Source: Larix kaempferi (taxonomy: Eukaryota > Streptophyta > Pinopsida > Pinales > Pinaceae). Taken from it: a stretch of DNA of 64,000 bases. The stretch covers positions 3,558,001-3,622,000 of the forward strand of contig BSBM01000386.1 in the NCBI GenBank assembly GCA_027924585.1, given 5' to 3'. Shown here piece after piece: positions 24,236 through 35,500 of this stretch. Every line of letters begins with the position of its first letter. Positions within the stretch are counted from its first letter, which is position 1. A program made the position numbers and the translations under genes. The notes beneath the pieces are model-generated. The model was not told where the DNA came from. It made no database searches and saw only the letters and a program-made list of their open reading frames with translations.

Positions 24236-25156
24236 TTCTTTCATAGTAAAGCACGCTCGCATCCTGCTCCACTCCATCCTGTTATTGCCGTCGGCCCTTT
24301 TTCCAAATGGGGCATAGATTTCATGCACTGTAAGCCCACTTCAGCCGAGGGGCATAGCTATGTCATAGTAGCTGTCGACTATTTCATGAAATGGGCTGAA
24401 GCGATGCCTACGTATGCTGAGGACGGCAAAACAGTAGCGCAATTCATATTCAATCATATTATAGATAGATTCGGTGTCCCACAGTCTATTGTGACCGATC
24501 ATGGTTCCCATTTCAGGAACCATATGATCGAAGAGCTAAGTGCCAAGCTGGGTTTTCGCCATGAAAACTCAACCCTGTATTACCCACAAGCTAATGGCCA
24601 AGTTGAAGCCATTAACAAAGTCCTGAAAAGAATGATTCAGCATATCATGGGTACCCAAAAATCCAATTGGCACTCAGCTCTGTTCTCAACACTGTGGGCA
24701 TACCGGACCTCAGTGAAAAGTGCTACTGGGTTTACACCATTCCAACTGGTGTATGGCCTAGAAGCCATTCTGCCGATTGAATGTGAAATTCCATCACTCA
24801 AGATAGCCATAGAGCTACTCCCACACACTACTTCTGAAGAGGAACGGTTTCTATACCTAGCTAAGCTAGATGAAACCCGCCGCGACGCTGCTTTAGCTAA
24901 TGAAGCTCACAAAAAACGCGTCAAAGCTCAATATGACAAATCCGTTCAACCTCGGATATTCAATGAAGGTGACCTCGTACTTACATATGACCAAATGCAC
25001 GATAAGCTTGGAAAAGGTAAACTCGAATCTATGTGGTACGGCCCCTTTATTGTAAAACGTGTCTTAGAAAAAGGATCCTATGAACTAATTGATTGTGATG
25101 GTACGCCATTGGCACGGCCCCGCAACGGGCTATACCTCAAACGTTTCTACGCGTGA
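24236..25156 (+). CDS. integrase core and C-terminal domain
   Basis: In the same frame as RT, separated only by the TAG at 24233-24235. The DDE residues are present: Asp in WGIDFMHCK (24317-24319), Asp in IVTDHGSHF (24497-24499) and Glu in ANGQVEAINK (24605-24607). There are 35 residues between the second Asp and the Glu, the canonical D,D35E spacing. The C-terminal part is a GPF/Y-like module (ESMWYGPFIVKRVLEKGSYEL). No chromodomain is visible, as expected for the Tat group. The frame ends with TGA at 25154-25156. Integrase joins element DNA to the chromosome in the nucleus. Confidence 0.88.
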   Translation, partial: FFHSKARSHPAPLHPVIAVGPFSKWGIDFMHCKPTSAEGHSYVIVAVDYFMKWAEAMPTYAEDGKTVAQFIFNHIIDRFGVPQSIVTDHGSHFRNHMIEELSAKLGFRHENSTLYYPQANGQVEAINKVLKRMIQHIMGTQKSNWHSALFSTLWAYRTSVKSATGFTPFQLVYGLEAILPIECEIPSLKIAIELLPHTTSEEERFLYLAKLDETRRDAALANEAHKKRVKAQYDKSVQPRIFNEGDLVLTYDQMHDKLGKGKLESMWYGPFIVKRVLEKGSYELIDCDGTPLARPRNGLYLKRFYA

Positions 25157-25274
25157 GGTTACCCTACGTGGGTTACTTGTTGTACATAATGTACTTAGTT
25201 TGCTTTTACTCTTTTTGGTGTGCGCGTGGACCTTATGTATCCAACCTTACTTTGACTCGTAATTTTATGCGCAG

Positions 25275-25688
25275 ATGTATGCCTACTTTGGATTCGCCGA
25301 CGGTGCAAGACGACATACCCGGAATCTCGCTTCCGCAGCATGGGTGATCTATTCTCCCACTGGCGAGTTGATTTCTTCAGGAGCCAATTGTTTAGGTCCT
25401 GCAACCAACAATATCACGGAGTACCATGCAGTCATTGGTCTCTTGACAGAGGTTGCTTCACTCAAAATTGACTCCTTATCAGTCTTTTTAGACTCCCAAC
25501 TCGTGGTTTCTCATCTAAACCGTGTTTGCACAGTCCGCGATCCTATACTACTTCGTTTATTTCAGAGAGTGCACCTCTTGGAATGATCATTTGATTTCAT
25601 TACATATCAACACATACCGAGAGAATTCAATTGTATAGCTGATTCATTGGCTAATTACATTTTGGATTGGCATCTTGCCCACATATAA
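25275..25688 (+). pseudogene. archaeal-type second RNase H, one nonsense codon
   Basis: An ATG frame 118 bp after the integrase stop, in a different frame, encodes a full RNase HI-like domain of the archaeal type. Key segments are YFGFADGARRHTRN, GPATNNITEYHAVIGLL, VFLDSQLVVSHLN and HIPREFNCIADSLANYIL. All four DEDD acidic residues are present (25299, 25419, 25491 and 25641). A TGA at 25584-25586 breaks the frame near residue 104; CGA to TGA is the likely change. It would supply the RNase H activity the pol domain lost. The ATG follows a GCGCAG that could be a splice acceptor, so it may be expressed separately or by splicing. Confidence 0.8.
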
Positions 25689-25889
25689 ACACATCATAAA
25701 AAATAAAATGCACAATTCATTGTAAATATTTAGATCATAAATAGGTCCATATCACTGTATATAAGAGCGTGTTTTCCAAAATACATAAAGTTTGTGTCGA
25801 AGACAAAATTTGGGACTAAATCCCATATACAAAATTTGGCTCTCAAAGCCTACATATCGTGTACATGCCGCAAAATATCAAAAGACCAT
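25689..25889. other. spacer between the second RNase H and the antisense gene
   Basis: AT-rich, no frame. It would hold the 3' UTR and poly(A) signals of the antisense gene on the minus strand. Confidence 0.4.
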
Positions 25890-27644
25890 CTATGGAGACC
25901 TAGGAGACCTATCAGGTCCCTCATCGGACTCCTCCCGCTGCTGGTGGTAACATACTACAGCTCGAACCACCTTACGAAGAAGTCGACTGATACGACCAAG
26001 CACACCTACAGTATGCCGCTGGAGATGGTAAGGGACGTCATCCATCCTCATAGCAGGGATACCATGATTCAATCCGTGCAAGTTCCTCTCTATGTCCCGA
26101 ACACCTCCTGCTTCGTCTTCATCCTCCTCCTCGTCAGGAACAGCTTGACGATCACCACCACCACGACGTAGCGGCGAGTACCCAGCTGGTCTCTGCGGTC
26201 CACGATCTGCAACATGCGTACGAATATGCGTTAGAAATCTTTTACACATTCTAAAAAAGCAATAAAAATTAAATATTCAAAAAGGAAAAAATATATCCAT
26301 GAAGGTCGTACCTGAATTGTCCCAATCATCATCCTCTGGCAATTCCAAGTCGATGTCCTCACGGAAATCTACCCCTGAGTAGGGATAGTCATCAATCATA
26401 ACTATCTGCTCCTCGATCCAGGAAAAGAAATCCTCGCCAAAGGCTAACCGCTGAGGTCCCCCGAGACGTCCAGCATAGTCACTCCATCGAGCCATCCATG
26501 GCTTGGTAGGTGGACGAGGGGGAATAGATATATGTGGGCGCAATAATGGCACCCTCGCCAAAAAGAAAGTGACCAGGATGCTCCCATAGCTAAATTGGGA
26601 ATTTTTCCCAACCCTACACTTGTGCACTTGTTCTTTGAGATTAGACAACACCGCCTCACACCAGTTAAATACTGTTCCTCCCATGCACTCTGCTGCAAGA
26701 TTCACTTGTATGCGGGATTCCTGGTGTGGACTCACACTTCCTGCTGCACGTGTGATAGTGAATAGTACGGTTTTTACAGGAAGTTCTATGACCTCCTTTA
26801 TGACCACCTTCCCACTTTTCTTACTCGAACACTGACGGCAATACCGAGCAATCAAGTCATCTATACTTGATTATGAAGCTGAGTATCCAGTAAAGTTCAC
26901 CCGGGCCCCTCTTTTCGAGAGGCCCGTGAGGAAATAAATATCCTCAAGTTGAATTTCAAGAACATGCTCTCCCACTCGGCAAGCTTGAATGTCAGGGTCC
27001 CATAATTGAATGAGATGAGTGAGGAGCTTGGGTTGCTGATGAATCCCCTTGGTCTTAAAGAACTTCAACAAACCACATTCTCGCAATGCGGTCACGGTCG
27101 GTAAGTGATTTTCAGCTGCAAAATCATCTGCTTCATGCTCTCTTTCTTTCCAGCTTACCATTTTGCTTCGAACAAGATGCAAACTCCTGCAAAAGGTCAG
27201 GGAAAACAGTTAGTAACTATTTAGCAACTTAGTTCCAGCAGAAAATTGGAGAAAATTTGATTTCTTAAACAAAAAATTCGCCTTCACCGCGCCTGGAGGA
27301 CACTCTACCGCGCGGCACTGTACACTGCCGCGCCTATGTTTGGAGATACAGCGCGGTACTGTTAGACAGTACCGTGTTTTTCGATAGAGCCCCCACACGG
27401 TACTGTGGAGGGCGATTTTTTCCCAATAGGGCTTGCCCAAAAATCAATTTTTTTCCAATAAAAGCAAATAATTCCTATATGAAATGAAAGAGGAGCTCAA
27501 GAGCTCTTACCTGGCGCAGACGGTTGTCGAAATGGTGTCCTGGAACTCCCGGTATGGATCCTTGAAGTTTCGCTCCTCAAGTGGGTGAAAATCTCTTCTT
27601 TGGGTAAAAACACAAATAAAATGGTAACTTCCATTTTTAACCAT
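25890..27644 (-). pseudogene. antisense three-exon gene resembling a plant mobile domain (PMD) protein
   Basis: Reading the minus strand, exon 1 (27644-27511), exon 2 (27186-26312) and exon 3 (26206-25890) join at GT-AG sites: CCAG|GTAAGAG...TTGCAG|GAG and TCAG|GTACGA...TTGCAG|ATC. Intron 1 is 324 bp, phase 2; intron 2 is 105 bp, phase 1 and strongly T-rich. The reading frame is kept across both junctions, giving 441 codons with a single in-frame stop, TAA at 26871-26873. Exon 2 contains HLIQLWDPDIQACRVGEH and DIYFLTGLSKRGA, which resemble the PMD (aminotransferase-like) fold of plant transposon-related proteins. Exon 3 is charged, with DEEEDEDEAGG. TATATAAAG lies only a few bases upstream of the exon 1 ATG, so translation may instead start at a Met early in exon 2. 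Confidence 0.65.
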
Positions 27645-27646
27645 TC

Positions 27647-27655
27647 TTTATATAG
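27647..27655 (-). promoter_or_regulatory. candidate TATA box of the antisense gene
   Basis: The minus strand reads TATATAAAG, a good plant TATA box, just upstream of exon 1. Transcription would then start inside exon 1, near 27620. Confidence 0.4.
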
Positions 27656-29579
27656 CATTTTTACATATTTTTTAATTATTATTTTAAATGGTTAAAATAA
27701 AACCTTTTTCACATTACTAACATCCAGTTTTTGAGCACCTATTGACAGGATCCCCGGTAAAAAGCGATGTATTCACGCTGGTGTCCATTCATGATTTGAC
27801 TTTCATTTTTGAGCCCACTTTATCTTTTTCGTGCTCTGGATTTAAAACTTGAAAAAGATTCCAAGCGCTTTCACACTCATCTCATGCTTGTCAAACCCAA
27901 GTAAATGATGTCGAGTACAGTCAGCTTTACTCATGCTCGTTAAACAATGAGGAAAGTATTATCCTGGTTGTATTTTATTCTTTTTTCGGGCCAGAATAAT
28001 TAAAAATTACGAAAAAGACCATAGGAGTCCATAGTTAAGCTCTTTTCAGACTCCCTAAAATTGAAAAGATTGCCAAGTGATCTTGACTCTTTCACACTTG
28101 TAAAAGTATTTGAAAGGTCGTCTATTCGGTGATAGGTTTCCCCTTTTTCGGCCCGTCTAGACTATTTACGAGAAAGGCATACCTCAGTCAATCTCGGTTG
28201 GGAGAGTTCTCTCGGGAATTGTTTTACACTTTTTCGGGATCGAGGGACTAAACTTACGAAAAAGTACATTATGGAGCTTCCTTTAAAGTTTTTCAGGCTC
28301 TCTAAATATGAAAAACTACCGAGTTTTCCTTCCTTGGACTCGTTAAAATTTTAACATCGAAGGACCCACTTTGGGACGAACCCCTCCTTTCTCAGGTTCG
28401 TAAAACATGTGAGATTGGACTCATCCATAAGATGAGCTACACCGAGCATCTGTTATCCTCTTCAAGCTCGCAAAACAACAAAGAGGTACTCGTCTATCAT
28501 GTCGAGGGAATATGGGGGGATAAGTCAAGTTTATCTATGGCAGCTTGTCAGTCGTTACCTTTGAACATGGCATGTGTCCATCTCTTGTCCATATTGGGTA
28601 TCCATTTTTTCACTAAGTTATGGTCATCATCCTGAGTCGTCTCCTTGGCCCAAGCCTACTCATTCGGTGTCTATCCTCTGTCATCAATAATCCCTGCTGC
28701 CAAGTCCTGTTGCATGTCGTTATATGTTCAAAGGGTTGCATTGTTCAGAGCCGTTCATTGTGTCAGGCCTCCGCTGTGTCAGTACATACTCCATTGTTTC
28801 ATCATCTTATCGTTCGTACCGATTTCGTGTCGATGATGTGGGAATCATTATGGCCCACCTTCGACGAGTCTGTTCCCGTCGACGCCAAATCACTATCCGG
28901 GAATCAGACTTAGAGATCAACCACTAGTACCTTGGTACCTGCATGCCTCAATGGCAGGTTTCCTCGTGTTTGACAATAGGTTTACATCATTGACCTCTGA
29001 TCAAGCGATCTCTCGGATGCTCGACATCAACTCATTTATTCGCATTTCGTTGAGATTTACTTCAGATACCTTGGGAATCATCGTCATCATTGGTGATCTC
29101 CCTCGCATTTGTTAACGGTTCACATCATTGACCGCTAATCAAATGGCCTCTACCATGTTCGACTTCAACACCTTGTAATCACATGGCTAGATTCGTATCT
29201 TTTGCGATCGGGTAGAAGACCCTGGGCGCACCTCTACATTTTGATTGCGTCCAGGTTGCGATGGAGATGTCACTTGTATTGTCACACATATCCACTTATT
29301 GTATTGGTCGTGGTTGTGTCATTATTGTCTCATGGATCTACGATTGTTCATAGTAGCCATGATCTGTCCACAGTCTACATCATCTCAGTACTCATGGATC
29401 TGCGATGTATTGGTCGGCAGCCATGCTTTGAGTCATCTGTTTCCGAGCATGGGAATGCCCACCTCGGTGGTATATCTAACACTTTGTTTATGTTTCAGCT
29501 CAGTGTCGCTCTCCTCGATGCTATCTCTGCACACTATATTCGTAAAGTCTTTCGGCCATCAGTCCCTTCTGACCTCACA
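27656..29579 (+). repeat. degenerate repeat region of the Tat-like 3' end
   Basis: No convincing coding frame. Between 27780 and 28400 diverged units recur that contain TTTTTCGG, ACGAAAAAG and CTTTCACACTTGTAAAAG-like words. Between 28850 and 29180 another pair shares TTTACATCATTGACCTCTGATCAA-like text and a TCGACATCAACTC-like word. It ends at the polypurine tract. Confidence 0.5.
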
Positions 29580-29580
29580 C

Positions 29581-29593
29581 TTTAGGGGGCATC
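29581..29593 (+). promoter_or_regulatory. polypurine tract of the Tat-like element
   Basis: TTTAGGGGGCATC directly precedes the 3' LTR start (TGTTATACC). Confidence 0.7.
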
Positions 29594-30575
29594 TGTTATA
29601 CCTCTATGTTTCACAGTGTCGCATCTCCGTCACAAAACGAGTTGACGACACTTTTCCTACTGTTTTAAACCATCCAGAAGAGACAGATGATGAGTCAACC
29701 TTGAAGGTGAATCTACCCTGACAAGTTCTGACCCAGCTAAGACTTTATCTACACACACTACCGCGCCTTGCTCAGTTATAGGAGCGCGGTACTATACACT
29801 ATCGCGCTATGATTTTTCCCCAAAACGCGGTAGTACCGCGTTATGTTAAGACTGCAGGATGCAGTACTCTTTTATTAGCCTTTTTCCCTTGGCTTGTGGG
29901 ATTTTGGATTTTCGAAGATAATGGAAGATTGGGGTCCCTGATTCGATCTCAACTCATTTCCTTCGATTAGAAACCCTGATCCACTTATCTCTCCCTAGAT
30001 CCACCCATCTCTCTTGTTGGTTAACCTCACCATTCACTATAAAAGAGAGGCATTCCATGGGGAAAAGGGAGGACTCTTGGTAGTACCAAACTTATGGTCT
30101 TGCAGCATTGTGGAGATAGCTAGAGGAGAAGGTACTTGGAGCTAGAGGATTGGCTTGAACATCAAGCACCTTTTGTAAGTATTCTTCAAGTTGTAATAAG
30201 ATAACTTGTCTTGTCTTTCCCATTTCATGTGTATTGTTTGAGTCTTTAGCATGGAATGTATCTAATCTGGATTTGAATCTAACATTTACATTCAAGGTAT
30301 TTAGAAGCTGGTATGTTTGTTCTTTGATTGGTCTTAATAGGTTCTACGTCGGAGCACTTGGATCAAAAAGCTGGAAGCAGGACAAACGTCGAACTGAAAG
30401 GTATGTCATATCTCTCATTTGTTTCTGAATGCATATGATCTTGCTGTAAAAGTTAATTCAGGAATCTCAAGGTAGCATTTGTTTTGACTTGTTTCTTGCT
30501 TTAGAGTTAGTTTAAAATCTACTTTAAAGTTAAGGGAATTTTGACTTATCCGTAGGGCAGAATTCCACATTAACA
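29594..30575 (+). repeat. Tat-like 3' LTR
   Basis: 982 bp, same length as the 5' LTR. TATAAAAG is at 30038-30045 and the palindrome ACGCGGTAGTACCGCGT is retained at 29825-29841. It is followed by the target duplication ATATA (30576-30580). Confidence 0.93.
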
Positions 30576-30642
30576 ATATAATTAAAGTTAACCATGAAAA
30601 CTTAATATTTCTTATGGCATTCTAAACGCAATCAAGAAGGGA

Positions 30643-30850
30643 AGTTGAAGAGTTTCTTGTAACTTTCATTTTTAGTTTTATATAGATATATGTTAAAGAT
30701 GAAGGACTTGGAATTTTGGAGGAGAAAATCTTTTGTAACATGAGTAAAGTTGAAGAGTTTCTTGTAACTCTCATTTTTAGTTTTATATAGATATATGTTA
30801 AAGATAAAGGACTTGGAATTTTGGAGGAGAAAATATTTTGTAATGTGAGT
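30643..30850 (+). repeat. tandem duplication, unit about 105 bp
   Basis: Two adjacent copies share AAGTTGAAGAGTTTCTTGTA, TAGATATATGTTAAAGAT and TTGGAATTTTGGAGGAGAAA. The surrounding 30.58-31.78 kb is AT-rich DNA with no gene. Confidence 0.8.
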
Positions 30851-31779
30851 TTTAAGTTTTGGTAACATTAATATAATTGTGGTTGAATTCCCCTCCATAA
30901 TTGCTTTTCTCCGCTTCTTTTGTTTAAACTCTTTCACCACTAAGTTGTGAGTAAATTGTTTAACAACTTTGTAATGTGAGTCTTCAAGTTTTGGTTATAT
31001 TAATACAATTTTGGAGGAATTTTATAGATATTTATTTTTCTCATTAATTTTATTTATATTTTTTTATTACTAAATTGTGAGTATAGTATTTAATGAATTT
31101 TGCTTTTATTGGTAGTGTATTTATATGTATATTTTTCAATTTTGGAATCCAAAGGGTTAACACAATTCATTGTGATAAATATGGTTAGACATTTAATTAC
31201 AAGTGACCAATTCAACTTACTCTCTTGTTAACAACATAATTGTAAGTTAACAAGATTTTAAGATTTTGTTTATATAACTTAACATTTCAGTTATAAAATT
31301 TACTACTTCAATTTGATCATATTAGATTTTTGATCATATTAGATTTTTAAAATGTTTTTTTAATGTAATTAAATTTTTGAGTTAAAAACTTTACTAATTT
31401 ATTTTGGTTATCCTAAAAACAATTATGGCTACCAATATTTGTGTATTTATAACAAAGTACAAAGATTGGGCATCAAAAGAGCTAAGTTTTCATCGTCAAC
31501 CTACATTTTATAGTGTTATAAATTATTCATTCCTCCAGATTTTTGGTACTTAAGTTTCTATTTCCCTTCTCTATTATGAAGTCATGTGATTTTGTCCTAA
31601 TTTTTGCCAAATTGTTTCTGTTGTCACTTACTAATTTTGTTAAATTTTATTTATTTTCCAAAAATCTAATTATTTATTTTATTACAGTGTGATTAATAGT
31701 TGGTTTTGTTAAATTTTTATTTATTTTTCAAAAATTTAATCATTTATTTTATTACAGCGTGATTAATAATTAGTTTTAA

Positions 31780-32250
31780 CACTTTTGCACACATCAACAA
31801 AAAGGAATCAGGGAGCTGATCATCTGTGTAAGGAAGGTCTTCATGTCCAACAGGGTGAATGGATTGTTCATGAAAAAAAAAATGGGCTGCACAGGGAATA
31901 TGCTCATTATCTTTTATGTGATATGTTATGGTTTTTTAAAGTACTTTTTCCTTTGTTATACTTCTTTGACATCATGCATGAGACTCTATATAATTGATAT
32001 TATATATCTGGATCTGAACAGTGGCCTATAGGCATGATAGCTGTGAAGGTTTGTAACCCTTTACAAAGCTGACTGCTTTGCAGATAAAATTTTGTACTGG
32101 AAAGTCTAGGACTTTTACTGGTTTTTTCTTTTTGGGTTTTAAATGGCTGTTATCAATGTTGTACAAGCATCTGTCACTGTAATTTTAATCTTCTCTAACA
32201 AAATTATGAATTTAAAAATAAAAATGGTTTATCTTGCTTTAATAGAATCA
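31780..32250 (+). pseudogene. LINE-type 3' end remnant (RNase H tail)
   Basis: The frame around 31785-31920 reads KKRNQGADHLCKEGLHVQQG, then EWIVHEKKNG. It resembles the last part of the RNase H domain of plant L1-type LINEs (His-x-Arg-Asn-x-x-Ala-Asp-x-Leu-Ser-Lys pattern). An AT-rich 3' UTR-like sequence follows, ending around an A-rich AATTTAAAAATAAAAATGG. It is 5'-truncated and inactive. Confidence 0.45.
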
Positions 32251-32551
32251 CATCATTTGAAATGAAATCAGAGAATAGACCCAAGCTTTCCATCCTAAAA
32301 TTTGATATAGTAATTATTCACTTCACAAGGCTATTGGAGGAGAACATGCACATGGCTATTGCATTGGAGGAGAACATGCACATGACTATTGCAGGAGAAC
32401 AGAATAAGGCAAAGTAGAAGAGTCCCAAGGACATTCTACCCTACCATTATGGGTTTTATCATTTTACATGGATGCCAAAACAAAGGCTTTGCTTCTCTGC
32501 CTTTGTTCTCAATGCATGATTCCTTGATTTGCATCAAGGAAAAATATTTTA
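32251..32551 (-). other. 3' flank of the DXS gene
   Basis: AT-rich, with a short direct repeat GGAGGAGAACATGCACATG (32334 and 32364). It probably contains the DXS 3' UTR on the minus strand. I could not fix a poly(A) site. Confidence 0.4.
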
Positions 32552-35500
32552 TCACCGCAACTGCAGAGCATTCTGAGGCTTGCCTATTAGTGACATGATG
32601 GTGGCTGCTATATGCGTTGATGACAGACCCGCTTCTTCAATTTGGTCCTTGGGAGATCCATGATCAATATATCGATCCGGGAGCACCATTGACCTCCACT
32701 GCAAAAGAAAAATGAGAATACAAGAATTAGCATGATGATTTAGCCTTATATTTCAAGTTTAATGAAGGAAACAGAGATTGATGCAAAGAGCCTACCTTGA
32801 GCTTTCCATCTAAAAGCCCATGCAATGCAAGAAAGTGGGAAACATGAGATCCAAACCCTCCAACGGAACCTTCTTCCACAGTAACAAGGATTTCATGTTC
32901 CTTCACCAATCTCCGGATCAGGTCCCCATCCAGAGGTTTACAGAAACGAGCATCGGCAACAGTAACTGATATGCCCTGCTGAGCTAGCACCGCCCTAGCT
33001 GCAAGGCAATTTTGGACTATTGAACCATAGCCAAGAATGGCAATATGAGTACCCTCTGCAAGAATCCTGCCTTTGCCAATCTGTTTCACACAAACCAAAA
33101 TATGTCAGCGGAATTCAGGAGGAGGGAGGCTATTTATATGGAGCGAAATCACATCATATGGGTAATGCCACTTAAACTCATAAGCTGTCCTGTAATGACA
33201 CTTAGAGTCGCAAGCTGTCCTATAATGCCGATATATCTCTCAGTTATATAAGCTCTAAAGATTTGCCAACTACATCAATTATTTCATTACTTCAAAATTT
33301 TCTGGCATAGAAGGATATGCAGTGTGAGTCTTCTACACTGACTAGAAACCCGAAGGTGTGAGCTTTAGGAAAAAACCTTCAGAGGGGTTCCTTTGTTGTT
33401 AGGAGGCAGAGACACACCAACTCCATTGCCTCTGGGGAATCTAAAACAGCTTGGACGATCATCAATTGCTGCAGAGGTTGCCACCATGTGCATGAGCTCT
33501 GCCTCGTCGGAAGGAGCCATTACAACCATGTTGGGTAAACAAGCCATATAGGTGACATCAAAAGCACCACAGTGTGTTGGACCATCTGACCCCACTAGCC
33601 CTGCTCTATCAAGGGCAAATCTCACAGGGAGTTTCTGCAAATCAACATCATGAACCACCTGCAAATGCCACAGACAATCAATAAGTCTTAGCAATTCCAG
33701 CTTTCTTAATTTCATTATAATATAACCTAATTAATCTCGTGCCTCGAGAGAGGTAGTGATTATCCAGGATAAGCTACAGTTGGATTTCCGTGCCTGGGCA
33801 TCTACTTTCAGCTATGTTCTTAACTTTGGATACTATGGTAATCAAACCTAAATGTGCCTGCTACTAAATACTGTTGTAACTGCAACCAGTGGTACAAAAC
33901 CATAAATGAATATAAAATTACAAAGAACATAGCCTGATGAATGTATAATTCAAACCTTTCCATTAAAGATTTGCACAGTTCAATTTATTTCCATTTCCAT
34001 GGCAATGCACTGAATTCATTACCTGATCGTAGCCTCTTTGTAAGAAGGACGAATAGATTGCACAGAATGGTTTCAATCCTTCTGTGGCAAGCCCTGCTGC
34101 AAAGGTCACTGCATGCTGCTCTGCAATGCCCACATCGAAACAGCGTTCGGAAAACCTCTTCTGAAAGTAATTCAGCCCTGTTCCCCCACCCATAGCAGCA
34201 TGGATGGCAACAATTTTATCATCTCGCTCCGCTTCTGCAATCAAGCCCTCCGCAAAGTATTGGGTGTAGCTGAGTGTTGAGCTTTTGGGCTTGAATTGCT
34301 TGCCAGTAGCCGTTTCAAATTTCACTACACCTAGACCATAATTGGTTTGAATTTCAGACAGTCAGAGAGAGAAAAGCAGAGTAATATTAATGGGAAAACT
34401 CATGACAATTGATGCACAGTTCCATGAGTTTCATGAAATGCTATAAAAATTGAAAGGGGAATCATAGATTTTAATTCTGAAGTGTCTGAAATGTCATGAG
34501 GCAATACATAGGTCAAAAAAATCAGGGAAATTGCAAAGGTATATGCAATTTCAGATAGTAGGTGCAGATAAGCATACCATGTAGTTTATCAGCTGCTTTC
34601 TCTGCAGGTGGATAACCCTTCCCCTTCTCTGTGACTACATGGATGAGGACAGGCCCTGGAGCAGGCATGCTTTTCACATTCTCAAGAATAGATACCAAAT
34701 CTTGAACATTATGTCCATCGACAGGGCCAATGTAGTAGAGTCCGAGGTCTTCAAAGAGGGCAGAACCAGGAGAACTAAACAATCCTCTAGCATATCCATC
34801 CACTTTTGCAGCTATCTGATGGCTTACATCCCCAATTTGATGCGTAAAATCCTGCGAACAAAAACAAAATTCAGACTTCTTTGTAGACATATAAAGAGGC
34901 AACGTAGAAATCTGAAGTACAGAACTATGAGCATAGGGGTGGACTAGGCATCGACCTTGGCTACTTCTCGCAATTGTCGGAATTTTTTGCTGGCTTGAAG
35001 CCTGCAAAGAGCACTGCTAAGAGCACCCACCGGGGGAGCAGGGCCATCTACAGTGGCAGTAGGCAAGGAAACCTGCTTGTTGTCATTTAGAATAATTATC
35101 ATGTTTGAATCAAGAAAACCTGCATTGTTCATAGCTTCATAAGCTTGTCCAGCAGTCATTGCACCATCCCCAATAACAGCTATAACATGGTTATGCTTGC
35201 CCAGAAGATCCCTACCTACTGCCATACCTGTAAAACCATTCAATCAACATATAAATGCATTAGAATAAACCAAAACTGAAATTAGAAGATTTTGTTTAAT
35301 AATTGTGGATTTCAAATGTGACCCTCCCTTAATGTCGAAAACCCATCACAATGAGCTTTAACTTTCAGCTATAGTCCATCAGCATGAAAACCAAAATCTT
35401 GAAAAAGGTCCAACTAAGAATTCATTGGAATAAGCCCATTGGAAGTCCCCAAAAACAACCAGAATCCATAGACAAGAAGTAGTTGCACTTGCAATTTTGT

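Larger units (their letters stand above)
14930..30575 (+). mobile_element. nearly full-length Tat/Ogre-like Ty3/gypsy retrotransposon, 15.6 kb
   Basis: Two LTRs of exactly 982 bp (TGTTATACC...TTAACA) are flanked by ATATA on both sides (14925-14929, 30576-30580). About 16 differences between the LTRs (near 98.4% identity by eye) indicate a moderately recent insertion. In order it contains a tRNA-Arg-like primer site, a 1.8-kb leader, gag, protease, RT with a degenerate RNase H, integrase, an archaeal-type RNase H, an antisense spliced gene, about 2 kb of degenerate repeats, a polypurine tract and the 3' LTR. Size, priming site, dual RNase H and an extra antisense gene are hallmarks of the Tat/Ogre group. 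Damage is light: five stop codons and one or two single-base shifts. Confidence 0.93.

Noticed and set aside
25794-26171. Plus-strand frame of 125 codons after the second RNase H
   Set aside because: It overlaps exon 3 of the antisense gene, has no domain and is best explained as the complementary shadow of that exon.
14930-30575. Integrated plant virus (caulimovirid) instead of a retrotransposon
   Set aside because: LTRs, target duplications, an integrase with D,D35E and no movement protein or viral coat signature identify a Ty3/gypsy retrotransposon.
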